Origin: Borreliella valaisiana VS116
Lineage (GTDB): Bacteria; Spirochaetota; Spirochaetia; Borreliales; Borreliaceae
Length of the DNA stretch: 64,000 bases
Direction of reading: 5' to 3'
Assembly: GCF_000170955.2 (NCBI RefSeq)
Contig: NZ_ABCY02000001.1
Span: forward strand, 676,194-740,193
Part shown: positions 57,015 through 64,000 of the stretch, piece by piece
Numbering within the stretch: the first letter of the stretch is position 1
How the letters are laid out: each line of letters opens with the position of its first letter
Position numbers and translations under genes: made by a program
Notes under the pieces: model-generated
Told to the model about the DNA's origin: nothing
What the model saw: the letters and a program-made list of their open reading frames with translations, nothing else
Database searches by the model: none

Positions 57015-59024
57015 ATGGGGATTAGAAATATTGGAATTATGGCTCATATTGATGCTGGTAAAACCACTACTACAGAAAGAATTATTTATTATACTGGCAA
57101 AAGCCATAAAATGGGAGATGTAGATTCTGGAAATACTATTACTGATTGGATGCCTCAAGAGCAAGAAAGAGGAATTACTATTAGTTCCGCTGCTATTACT
57201 TGCCATTGGAAGGATTGCCAAATAAATATTATTGATACTCCAGGGCATGTTGATTTCACGGCAGAGGTTGAAAGATCTCTTCGGGTTCTTGATGGAGGTG
57301 TTGTTATTTTTAGCGCTGTTGATGGAATTCAAGCCCAAACAGAAACTGTTTGGAAACAGGCAGAAAAATATGAAATTCCTCGACTTGCTTATGTAAATAA
57401 GATGGACAGATTAGGTGCTAATTTTTTTAAAGTTGTAGGAGATATTGAGAGTAAGTTTAAAACTATTCCTTTAATTTTGCAAATTCCGATTGGAAATGAA
57501 AGCAATTTTGAAGGAGTAGTTGATATTATTTTAAATAAAGAGCTTCATTTTTCAATGGAAAATGGAAGTCCAAAATTAACTTATAGTCAAATTAGAGAAG
57601 AATTTGTTGAAAAAGCAGTTTTTTTTAAGAAAAAGTTAATAGATATTCTTAGTCAATTTAGTGAAGAAATTACTCAATTATTTCTTGAAGATAAAGAGAT
57701 TGGTTTAGATATTATTAAAAGGGAGATTAGAAGAGGTACTATTTCTAGATTTATTATTCCTGTTTTAATGGGAACTAGTTTGAAAAATATTGGAATAGAA
57801 CCTTTAATTGATTCGATTGTGGATTACTTGCCAAGTCCTTTTGAAAAAAGCTTTAGTGCTTTTTCTTTAGATACAAATAAAAAAATTTTAGTTGACCCTA
57901 ATGAAAACAAAAAATTGTCAGCTCTTGTTTTTAAAGTTCAATATTCAAGTGTAATTGCTTCGCATCTTTATTTTGTTAGAGTTTATTCTGGTGAGATTAA
58001 TTCTAATAAAAGAATTATCAATGCTTCAAATGGTAAGCGCGAAAAGTTTACAAAAATTTTTAGAGTTTTTTCAAATAAAAATGAACAAATAGATTTTGTG
58101 AAAACAGGTGATATTGGTGCTGTTTTAGGATTAAAGTTTTCTGTTACAGGGGATACTCTTGTTGAAGAAAACAACAATGTTTTGCTTGAATCTGTTATTT
58201 TTCCAGAGCCAGTTGTTTTAATGTCTGTTGAGCCTGAAAGATCATCAGATGAGGTCAGATTAAAAGAAATTTTTGAAATAATATCTAAAGAAGATCCTAC
58301 TTTTAGTTATTCTGAGAGCAAAGAAACAGGGCAATTGATTATATCTGGAATGGGTGAATTACATCTTGAGATTATTTTGACAAGAATTAAAGATGAATTT
58401 AATCTTAATGTTTACACAGGAAAACCTCAAGTAAGTTACAGGGAGAGTGCAGGTAAAATTGTAAAAGAAGTTTTTGAGTTTAACAATATTTTTGCTGGCA
58501 AAAATATTGTTTTTAAAATTGGAATAATTATTAAACCTTTGTCACGGGGTGAGGGGAATAAAATCGATTTTGAATGTAGTATTGATTCTGCTATTAAGTC
58601 TGCAATATTGAGGGGAATTACAACTGCATTTGTAAGCGGAGTTTTTGGATATCCTATTATTGATATTAATGTTAGTATTTTTTCTATTGTTTGTGAAACT
58701 GGTAAAATTAGTGCAAGTGCTTTTGAATCAATTTCAGGATTTGCTTTTCATAGCATTTTTCAAAAATCAGACCCTATTAGACTTGAACCAATAATGTTAT
58801 TGGAAATTAGAACACCTATTGAGCATACAGGAGAAATTATTTCTACACTAAATGTTATGGGGGGTGTTATTCATTCAGTTAACAATATTGGAGAGTATGA
58901 TTTGATAAAATCAGAGGCGGCGTTTGAGAAACTTTTTGGGTATGCTTCTATTTTAAGAAGTTCTACTAAAGGGAGAGGTAGTTTTACTATGGAATTTTCT
59001 TATTTTAAGGAAAAAGTGAGTTAA
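57015..59024 (+). CDS. fusB: Elongation factor G-like protein EF-G2 (ribosome recycling factor)
   Basis: 669 residues, five EF-G domains. GTPase motifs are [12 protein letters not shown] (G1, near 11), [11 protein letters not shown] (switch I), DTPGHVDF (G3) and NKMD (G4). It belongs to the second, mitochondrial EF-G2-like spirochaete group. The B. burgdorferi homologue has been reported to work only in ribosome recycling with RRF, while a separate EF-G does translocation. It is slightly shorter than canonical EF-G. No RBS of note precedes ATG 57015 (gggga). Confidence 0.92.
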   Translation: MGIRNIGIMAHIDAGKTTTTERIIYYTGKSHKMGDVDSGNTITDWMPQEQERGITISSAAITCHWKDCQINIIDTPGHVDFTAEVERSLRVLDGGVVIFSAVDGIQAQTETVWKQAEKYEIPRLAYVNKMDRLGANFFKVVGDIESKFKTIPLILQIPIGNESNFEGVVDIILNKELHFSMENGSPKLTYSQIREEFVEKAVFFKKKLIDILSQFSEEITQLFLEDKEIGLDIIKREIRRGTISRFIIPVLMGTSLKNIGIEPLIDSIVDYLPSPFEKSFSAFSLDTNKKILVDPNENKKLSALVFKVQYSSVIASHLYFVRVYSGEINSNKRIINASNGKREKFTKIFRVFSNKNEQIDFVKTGDIGAVLGLKFSVTGDTLVEENNNVLLESVIFPEPVVLMSVEPERSSDEVRLKEIFEIISKEDPTFSYSESKETGQLIISGMGELHLEIILTRIKDEFNLNVYTGKPQVSYRESAGKIVKEVFEFNNIFAGKNIVFKIGIIIKPLSRGEGNKIDFECSIDSAIKSAILRGITTAFVSGVFGYPIIDINVSIFSIVCETGKISASAFESISGFAFHSIFQKSDPIRLEPIMLLEIRTPIEHTGEIISTLNVMGGVIHSVNNIGEYDLIKSEAAFEKLFGYASILRSSTKGRGSFTMEFSYFKEKVS

Positions 59025-59240
59025 AGTTATTAATTTTTAGGGTAAAATGGCTTTTCTTGTGTTTATTATTTTTTAAATCTAATTAATTTTTATTAATGAG
59101 TTTTTATGTAAAAATGATTTTATTCCTTTTTTTGTTAAGTTATAAGTTTTTAATAGTTTATGAGTGTGATATTATGATGTAAAATGTTTTTTAGCCTTAT
59201 AAAGGCATGTTTGTCTTTATGGAATAGATAGAATATTATA

Positions 59241-59269
59241 TTGGCTTTTTTGATACGATATTTTATAAT
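59241..59269 (+). promoter_or_regulatory. Promoter of badR
   Basis: TTGGCT (59241-59246) and TATAAT (59264-59269) are 17 bp apart (4/6 and 6/6 to consensus). Transcription should start near 59276, exactly where the palindrome at 59276-59292 begins. Confidence 0.65.
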
Positions 59270-59275
59270 ATTTTT

Positions 59276-59292
59276 TTTATTTTAAAAATAAA
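59276..59292. promoter_or_regulatory. Perfect 8-1-8 palindrome at the badR start site, candidate autoregulatory operator
   Basis: tttattttaaaaataaa is a perfect inverted repeat with one central base. It starts at the predicted transcription start and ends inside the AAAGGAGG-type RBS. Its position suits repression by the ROK protein encoded immediately downstream. AT-only composition means chance is not excluded. Confidence 0.4.
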
Positions 59293-59303
59293 GGAGGTGT
59301 ATT

Positions 59304-60512
59304 ATGCAAGGTGAAAATATGGTTTCAATTAGAGGTGGAAATAGAAGAAAAATTCTTCTTAGTTTGAAAAATATGCAATATTCAAGAACAGATTTAGCTC
59401 GTAAGTTAACCTTAACAAATGCTGCGGTTACTATTTTGACTAATCAAATGATAAAAGAAAATCTTTTGATAGAGGTTGGATCTAGAGTGTCTGATGTTAA
59501 AAAACATGGGCGAAAAGAAATACTTCTTGATATTAATAAAGATTATGCGTATTCAATGGGAGTTATTATTTCTAGCAATTATTTTCAAATAGGTATTGCT
59601 AATCTTAAATGTGAGGTTTTAATAAGCGAGACTCATTCTTTTGAACCCCCAGTTAGTGCTTATGATATTTTAGAAAAAATAAAAGATCATATGATAGAAA
59701 TTATTTGGAAACATAATTTTTCAAGAGATAAGTTTATTGGTTTAGGTTTTAGTATTACAGGGTTAATAAAAGATAAAGAATCGGGCATTGTTAATGACAG
59801 TTATGGAGCATGGATTGAAAAAGATGTACCTGTTAAGAGAATACTTGAGGAATATTTTTCACTTACAGTTTATCTTGAAAGTTATGTTAAAAATTTATCG
59901 CTTGCCGAATTTATGGGTAAAAATATAGACAATATTATGTTTTTTGACTATACAGATACTGCTGAACTTTCGATTTGGTCAGATGGCAATGTTTATCCTG
60001 GTTTTAATAATAAGTCAGGCATGGTTAGCCACATGATAATTGATTATGAAGGAGAAAAAAATTGTCCAACTTGTGGTAATAAGGGTTGTGTTAATATGCT
60101 AATATCTAATTTTGCTTTACAGAGATTGATTTCAAAAGAGTTTATGAATGGTGAGATTCCTGAGCTTTATGAAAAGTATGAAGGTAGATTAAAAAAGGTT
60201 ACAATATATGATATTTTTTCTCTTTATGAGAAATATGGTTTTATAAATAAAATTATGGAAGATACAGTTAAATATTTAGCAATAATTATTATAAATATTC
60301 AAAGAATGCTTGATTTTAATTATTTAGTACTCTACGGTCAAAGTTTTAAATTAAAAGCTTTTTTTGATTTGTTAAAAGAAGAAATTAAAAAGCGCAATAA
60401 AGAGAATATAATATTAAAGCTTAGTTCATTAGATACTGAAGTTTCTGTTGTTGGACCGGCTTCTAGTGTTATTTTTAATAAATTTTATTTGACAGGAGGA
60501 GATATTGATTAA
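59304..60512 (+). CDS. badR: ROK-family transcriptional regulator BadR
   Basis: 402 residues. An N-terminal winged HTH (about 12-60; SRTDLARKLTLTNAAVTIL) is followed by a ROK/sugar-kinase-like domain (GLGFSITGLI, CPTCGNKGCVNM zinc site near 253). BadR of B. burgdorferi is reported to repress rpoS and to respond to growth phase. The sugar-binding fold suggests a small ligand. The strong AAGGAGG RBS (59291-59297) is six bases before the ATG. It is preceded by its own promoter. Confidence 0.9.
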   Translation: MQGENMVSIRGGNRRKILLSLKNMQYSRTDLARKLTLTNAAVTILTNQMIKENLLIEVGSRVSDVKKHGRKEILLDINKDYAYSMGVIISSNYFQIGIANLKCEVLISETHSFEPPVSAYDILEKIKDHMIEIIWKHNFSRDKFIGLGFSITGLIKDKESGIVNDSYGAWIEKDVPVKRILEEYFSLTVYLESYVKNLSLAEFMGKNIDNIMFFDYTDTAELSIWSDGNVYPGFNNKSGMVSHMIIDYEGEKNCPTCGNKGCVNMLISNFALQRLISKEFMNGEIPELYEKYEGRLKKVTIYDIFSLYEKYGFINKIMEDTVKYLAIIIINIQRMLDFNYLVLYGQSFKLKAFFDLLKEEIKKRNKENIILKLSSLDTEVSVVGPASSVIFNKFYLTGGDID

Positions 60513-60574
60513 TATTGCCTTTTTTTGTATCTTATATTTGATAAGATTATTTTTGAGAATAAAGGTTATTTTTA

Positions 60575-61909
60575 ATGCTTGAAAGTTTGGGATCAAATTT
60601 TAAGAATTTTATAAACTATCTTTCTGGAAAATCTACAATAAATGATAAAAACATTGCAGAGGCTATTGAGATTATTAAAAATTCTTTAGTTGATGCTGAT
60701 GTTAACTTAAGAGTTGTAAGACGTTTTTTAAATTCTATAATTGAAGAATCCAGGGGAGTAAAAGTTTTAAGAGGTATTGATCCTAAATCTCAGTTTATTA
60801 AAATTGTCAATGATAATCTTGTTAAATTTTTGGGAGGCAAAAATTATGAGCTTAGCTTGAATCCTATCAATAAGCAATCTTATATTCTTATGGTTGGACT
60901 TCAAGGTTCTGGTAAGACCACAACATGTGCTAAGCTTTCTTTAAGGCTTAAAAAGGAAAATAGAAAGGTGCTTCTTGTAGCCGCCGACACATTTAGAGCA
61001 GCAGCCATAGAGCAGTTAAAAATATTGGGTAGTCAAATAGGTGTGCCAGTATTTTCACTTGAGGGGGAAAAAGATCCTATTAAAATTGTTAAAGCGTCTA
61101 TGAAGGTTGCCGAATCTGAGTTTTTTGATTCTGTAATAGTTGATACTAGAGGACGACTTGAGGTTGAATCTTTGTTGGTTGAAGAAATAAAAAAAATCAA
61201 GGAGATTTTGCAGCCCACAGAAACCATTTTAGTACTAGACTCTATGACGGGTCAAGTTGCGGTAAATATTGCTAAGGAATTTAATGAGAATGTTGGACTT
61301 ACCGGTGCAATATTTTCTAAGTTTGATTCAGATACTAGAGGGGGTGCTGTACTGTCGTTCAAAAGTATTTGTGCAGTTCCTATTAAATTTATTGGTGTTG
61401 GAGAAAAAATCGAAGATCTTGATTCTTTTTACCCAGAAAGAATTGCTTCTAGAATTCTCGGCATGGGGGATGTCGTTAGTCTTGTAGAGAAGGTTCAAAG
61501 TGTTGTTGACAAAGAAGAAGTTATTAAGCTTGAGGAAAAAATTAATAAAGCTAGTTTTAATTTTGAGGACTATCTAAGCCAATTTAGACGTATGAGGCAA
61601 GTGGGAGGGGTTTCTAATTTTGTAAGTTATTTACCAGGTGCTTCAAAATCAATGTTGAATGTAGATAACTTAAATGAAGAAATTTTTAATAAAGAAGAAG
61701 CTATCATTCTTTCTATGACTAAAAAAGAAAGAATAAACCCAGTGATTTTAAACAATCCCTCAAGAAAAAAAAGAATAGCTTTAGGAAGTGGGACAACTAT
61801 TTTTGATGTTAATAAGCTCATAAAAAAGTTTAGTCAAACAACTTTGTTTATGAAAAAAATGAAAAATAAAGATTTCCAAAATAAGATTGCATCCCTTTTG
61901 GGAAAATAA
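60575..61909 (+). CDS. ffh: Signal recognition particle protein Ffh
   Basis: 444 residues. N domain (1-95), G domain with GLQGSGKTTTCAKL (G1, near 108) and DTFRAAAIEQL, and an M domain with FRRMRQVGGVSNFVSYLPG. It binds 4.5S RNA and signal peptides and docks on FtsY. Three core positions are unusual: DTAGR reads DTRGR (190-194), TGQDA reads TGQVA (225-229) and TKxDGD reads SKFDSD (248-253). The family match elsewhere is strong, so it should be functional. It is the first gene of a ribosomal operon. Confidence 0.95.
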   Translation: MLESLGSNFKNFINYLSGKSTINDKNIAEAIEIIKNSLVDADVNLRVVRRFLNSIIEESRGVKVLRGIDPKSQFIKIVNDNLVKFLGGKNYELSLNPINKQSYILMVGLQGSGKTTTCAKLSLRLKKENRKVLLVAADTFRAAAIEQLKILGSQIGVPVFSLEGEKDPIKIVKASMKVAESEFFDSVIVDTRGRLEVESLLVEEIKKIKEILQPTETILVLDSMTGQVAVNIAKEFNENVGLTGAIFSKFDSDTRGGAVLSFKSICAVPIKFIGVGEKIEDLDSFYPERIASRILGMGDVVSLVEKVQSVVDKEEVIKLEEKINKASFNFEDYLSQFRRMRQVGGVSNFVSYLPGASKSMLNVDNLNEEIFNKEEAIILSMTKKERINPVILNNPSRKKRIALGSGTTIFDVNKLIKKFSQTTLFMKKMKNKDFQNKIASLLGK

Positions 61910-61921
61910 GGAGGAATAAAT

Positions 61922-62182
61922 TTGAGCGTTAAGATAAGATTGAAGAGAATGGGAGCTAAAAAAAGACCTTATTATAGGATTGTAGTTATGGATTCTGCTT
62001 CTCCTAGAGATGGTAGAGCAATTGAAGAGCTTGGTTATTATCATCCTGTTGAAAAGCAAAAGCAAATAAAAATTAAGGAAGATAGAATTAAAGATTGGAT
62101 AAGTAAGGGAGCAATTTTAAGTGATACAGTGAAAATGCTTTTAAATAAAAACAACTTGAATGCGAAAAGTCAGGAGGTTTAG
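61922..62182 (+). CDS. rpsP: 30S ribosomal protein S16
   Basis: 86 residues. Binds 16S rRNA and stabilises the 30S body. N-terminal [19 protein letters not shown] and [10 protein letters not shown] are the S16 signature. The start is TTG at 61922, with AAGGAGG (61908-61914) seven bases ahead and overlapping the ffh stop. khpA follows directly. Confidence 0.97.
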   Translation: MSVKIRLKRMGAKKRPYYRIVVMDSASPRDGRAIEELGYYHPVEKQKQIKIKEDRIKDWISKGAILSDTVKMLLNKNNLNAKSQEV

Positions 62183-62431
62183 ATGAAAGAGTATGGAAAT
62201 GAAATTGAACTTATAGAGTTTGTAGTAAAGTCTCTTGTAGATAAACAAGATGAAGTGAAACTAAATGTAATTGAAGGGGAAAAGTCAACTATTTTGGAAT
62301 TAAGGGTTTCCCAAAGCGATGTAGGTAAGATAATCGGAAGACGAGGTCGTATTGCACGAGCTATTAGAACTTTGCTTGGAGCTTGTGCTGCTAAAACCAA
62401 TAGGCGAGTGCAATTGGAAATTTTAGATTGA
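62183..62431 (+). CDS. khpA: KH-domain RNA-binding protein KhpA
   Basis: 82 residues, a single type II KH domain with VGKIIGRRGRIARAIRTLL (GxxG loop IIGRRGR). Acts as a small RNA-binding protein, often with KhpB/Jag. It begins immediately after the rpsP stop codon and is followed after three bases by rimM, the same order as in many bacteria. AGGAGG lies at the end of rpsP. Confidence 0.95.
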   Translation: MKEYGNEIELIEFVVKSLVDKQDEVKLNVIEGEKSTILELRVSQSDVGKIIGRRGRIARAIRTLLGACAAKTNRRVQLEILD

Positions 62432-62434
62432 TTT

Positions 62435-62935
62435 ATGTTTGTTAAAGGCGTGATATTATCGTCTTATGGAATTAATGGGTATGCTAAGGTTAAAAGCATA
62501 TCCAATAATTTTTGTGATTTTATTAACCTAAAAAATAACAAAGTCCTTTTAAAAAAAAGCAATGGTTTTGCCATTGAAGTTAAAGTTGTAGATGTTGATA
62601 TAAAAAGCAATTCCTTGTTTTTGAAATTTGAAGGGATTAATACCCCAGAGTTAGTAAAGCCTTTGATTGGTTTCGAATTGTGGGTTGATGATTCGCTTGC
62701 ATCGAGTTTAGAGGAAGGCGAATATTACTTGGGAAGATTGATTGGCTATGCCATTGTTAATAACAATAAAAAACTAGGAGAAGTTGTAGCTTTTTTTGAA
62801 TATTTAAATAGTGCATTCCTTGAGGTCAAAGTGGGTATTAAATTTTTTTTTATTCCTTTTTTGAGCATTTATATTGGAGATATAGATGTAGAGGAGAAAA
62901 CAATTGAGCTTAAGGTTTTAGATCTTTTAAGATGA
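62435..62935 (+). CDS. rimM: 16S rRNA processing protein RimM
   Basis: 166 residues. Assists late 30S assembly through S19 binding. The N-terminal beta-barrel KGVILSSYGINGYAKVKS and the PRC-barrel EGEYYLGRLIGYAIV segments are recognisable. The C-terminus (VFIPFLSIYIGDIDVEEKTIELK region) is typical. It overlaps trmD by four bases (ATGA). Confidence 0.94.
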   Translation: MFVKGVILSSYGINGYAKVKSISNNFCDFINLKNNKVLLKKSNGFAIEVKVVDVDIKSNSLFLKFEGINTPELVKPLIGFELWVDDSLASSLEEGEYYLGRLIGYAIVNNNKKLGEVVAFFEYLNSAFLEVKVGIKFFFIPFLSIYIGDIDVEEKTIELKVLDLLR

Positions 62936-63651
62936 AATTTACAGTTATATCCCTTTTCCCCGCAATAATTAAACCATTTTTTGAAAATTCAATAATGAAA
63001 AAAGCTATTAACAAAGGAATAGTGAATTTTGAGCTTATTGATGTTAGGGATTTTTCAAAAAATAAGCATAAAAGATGTGATGATTTGCCTTATGGGGGCG
63101 GTGCTGGAATGGTATTAAAGGCCGAACCCATTTCTTTTGCTCTTGAGCATGTAGAAGCTACTAAGAAAACAACAATATTTTTAAGCCCTTCTGGTAAAAA
63201 GTATACCCAAGAGTTGGCATATTCCTTGTCAAAAGAAGAAGAAATTGTTATAATTTGTGGGAGATATGAAGGAATTGATCAGCGTATTATAGATTTGTAT
63301 GTTGATTTTGAGATTTCTATTGGAGATTATGTTTTATCTTCAGGAGAGATTGCAGCTCTTGTTTTAATAGATAGTGTATATAGATTGTTAGATGGAGTAA
63401 TAAATCCTAATTCTTTATTAGAAGAATCATTCGGTGTGAAAAACGGGTTACTTGAGTATCCCCATTATACCAGGCCTTATAATTTTATGGGGATAAAGGT
63501 TCCAGAAGTTCTTGTTTCAGGTCATCATGAAAATATAAGGAATTGGAGGCTTTTTAAGGCTAGAGAAAAAACTAAAAAAAACAGATATGATTTATACCTT
63601 AAATATTTAGAGATAATAGGAGAAGATAATGGATTTGATAAGAAAAATTGA
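62932..63651 (+). CDS. trmD: tRNA (guanine-N1-)-methyltransferase TrmD
   Basis: 239 residues. Methylates G37 of tRNAs to prevent frameshifting. The SPOUT trefoil-knot signature is present: [31 protein letters not shown] and [19 protein letters not shown]. It lies between rimM (4-nt overlap) and rplS (23-nt overlap), the standard order. Confidence 0.96.
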   Translation: MKFTVISLFPAIIKPFFENSIMKKAINKGIVNFELIDVRDFSKNKHKRCDDLPYGGGAGMVLKAEPISFALEHVEATKKTTIFLSPSGKKYTQELAYSLSKEEEIVIICGRYEGIDQRIIDLYVDFEISIGDYVLSSGEIAALVLIDSVYRLLDGVINPNSLLEESFGVKNGLLEYPHYTRPYNFMGIKVPEVLVSGHHENIRNWRLFKAREKTKKNRYDLYLKYLEIIGEDNGFDKKN

Positions 63652-63994
63652 ATCTCAGAATAAGAAAAATGAGGCTTTTGTCTTTAATGTGGGAGACACT
63701 GTGAAGGTTGTTTATAAAATTATTGAGGGCAGTAATGAAAGGCTACAGAGTTTTGAAGGAATTGTTATTTCTTTTCAAAATAAGGGAATTGGTAAAACAT
63801 TTTTGGTTAGAAAAATTTCATCAGGAATAGGTGTTGAAAAAATTTTTCCAGTATATTCTCCTATAATAGAAAAAGTTGAAGTTTTAAGAAGGGGAAAGGT
63901 TAGAAGGGCAAAGCTTTATTATATGAGAAATAGAATTGGTAAAGCTGCTATGAAGATCAAGGAGCGTCTTAATATTAAAAAAGTTAAGCGGTAG
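63629..63994 (+). CDS. rplS: 50S ribosomal protein L19
   Basis: 121 residues. L19 lies at the 30S-50S interface. Signature parts are [31 protein letters not shown] and the C-terminal [18 protein letters not shown]. The ATG is within trmD (23-nt overlap) with a ggagaag-like RBS. It is complete, and only six bases of the window follow its stop. Confidence 0.96.
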   Translation: MDLIRKIESQNKKNEAFVFNVGDTVKVVYKIIEGSNERLQSFEGIVISFQNKGIGKTFLVRKISSGIGVEKIFPVYSPIIEKVEVLRRGKVRRAKLYYMRNRIGKAAMKIKERLNIKKVKR

Positions 63995-64000
63995 TTTATA

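Larger units (their letters stand above)
59025..59303. other. 279-nt noncoding region between EF-G2 and badR
   Basis: No gene is evident. It holds a small stem (attaat-tttt-attaat, 59082-59097) that may weakly end EF-G2 transcription, an imperfect stem near 59199-59220 (ataaag/ctttat), the badR promoter (59241-59269) and the operator-like palindrome at 59276-59292. The rest is unstructured AT-rich DNA. Confidence 0.6.

Noticed and set aside
56973-57338. Minus-strand frame over the start of the EF-G2 gene
   Set aside because: It is antisense to the G1 and switch regions of a conserved GTPase and contains low-complexity Asn/Ser codons.
59082-59097. Small stem as a full terminator of the EF-G2 gene
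   Set aside because: Only six A-T pairs, and the T-run that follows is interrupted; kept only as a remark.

Overview
This window looks like a piece of the linear chromosome of a Lyme-group Borrelia (Borreliella, B. burgdorferi sensu lato). The DNA is strongly AT-rich. Gene content and order match, from memory, the BB_0637 to BB_0699 segment of strain B31: paired nhaC genes, pot operon, bosR, class I lysyl-tRNA synthetase, flaA-cheA2-cheW3-cheX-cheY3, a complete mevalonate operon, napA, fusA-2 and badR. The C-terminal residues of FlaA differ from what I remember of B31, so another genospecies is likely, but I cannot name it from sequence alone. I see no insertion sequences, phage, plasmid genes, CRISPR arrays or rRNA. 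This is conserved core chromosome.

Layout. (1) 241-3044: two adjacent NhaC-type Na+/H+ antiporters. (2) 3098-7728, minus strand: polyamine importer potABCD behind the ribosome-assembly GTPase rbgA. (3) 7892-10183: nanE-ptsG, amino-sugar and glucose use. (4) 10217-13516, minus strand: an unknown protein, the Fur-family regulator bosR and an alpha/beta hydrolase. (5) 13706-19909: groEL, a small unknown gene, yajC-secD-secF and an unknown gene. (6) 19906-26122: DnaJ-like protein, a degenerate HemW-like protein, rpiA, gpmA, lysS and era. (7) 26229-30701: small envelope and unknown genes, a glycosyltransferase-like protein, an N-acetylmuramoyl-L-alanine amidase and a GerMN-like protein. (8) 30781-36865: flagellar sheath protein flaA and the chemotaxis operon. 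(9) 36917-39991, minus strand: overlapping gph plus three unknown genes, one with a voltage-sensor-like segment. (10) 40234-43894: nucleoside/sugar ABC transporter. (11) 44051-48241: two chemoreceptors. (12) 48284-49351: mnmA. (13) 49444-55726: six-gene mevalonate operon making IPP/DMAPP from acetoacetyl-CoA. (14) 55735-55808: tRNA-Val(UAC). (15) 55850-59024: a CAP-domain lipoprotein, napA/dps and the recycling factor EF-G2. (16) 59304-63994: ROK regulator badR, then ffh-rpsP-khpA-rimM-trmD-rplS.

How the genes fit together. The region carries an import-dependent metabolism (polyamines, nucleosides, sugars), isoprenoid synthesis for peptidoglycan and quinone-free membranes, motility control, protein export and folding, and the regulatory pair BosR/BadR, which in this genus controls the host-adaptation programme. 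Almost every operon is packed with 1-35 nt overlaps. Several start codons are TTG or GTG, and I moved a number of starts to the codon with a well-placed ribosome-binding site.

The most notable observations are: (a) a HemW-like protein that has lost two of its three cluster cysteines; (b) a membrane protein with an S4-type arginine ladder and HAMP-like tail but no channel pore; (c) CheW3 fused to a CheR-like methyltransferase domain; (d) CheA2 with an internal duplicated domain; (e) a near-perfect PerR-type box over the napA promoter and a BosR-box-like site upstream of bosR; (f) a 22-bp palindrome between era and a zinc-ribbon gene; (g) palindromes placed as operators at the nanE, ABC-transporter and badR promoters. 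No stretch longer than 300 bases lacks a gene.
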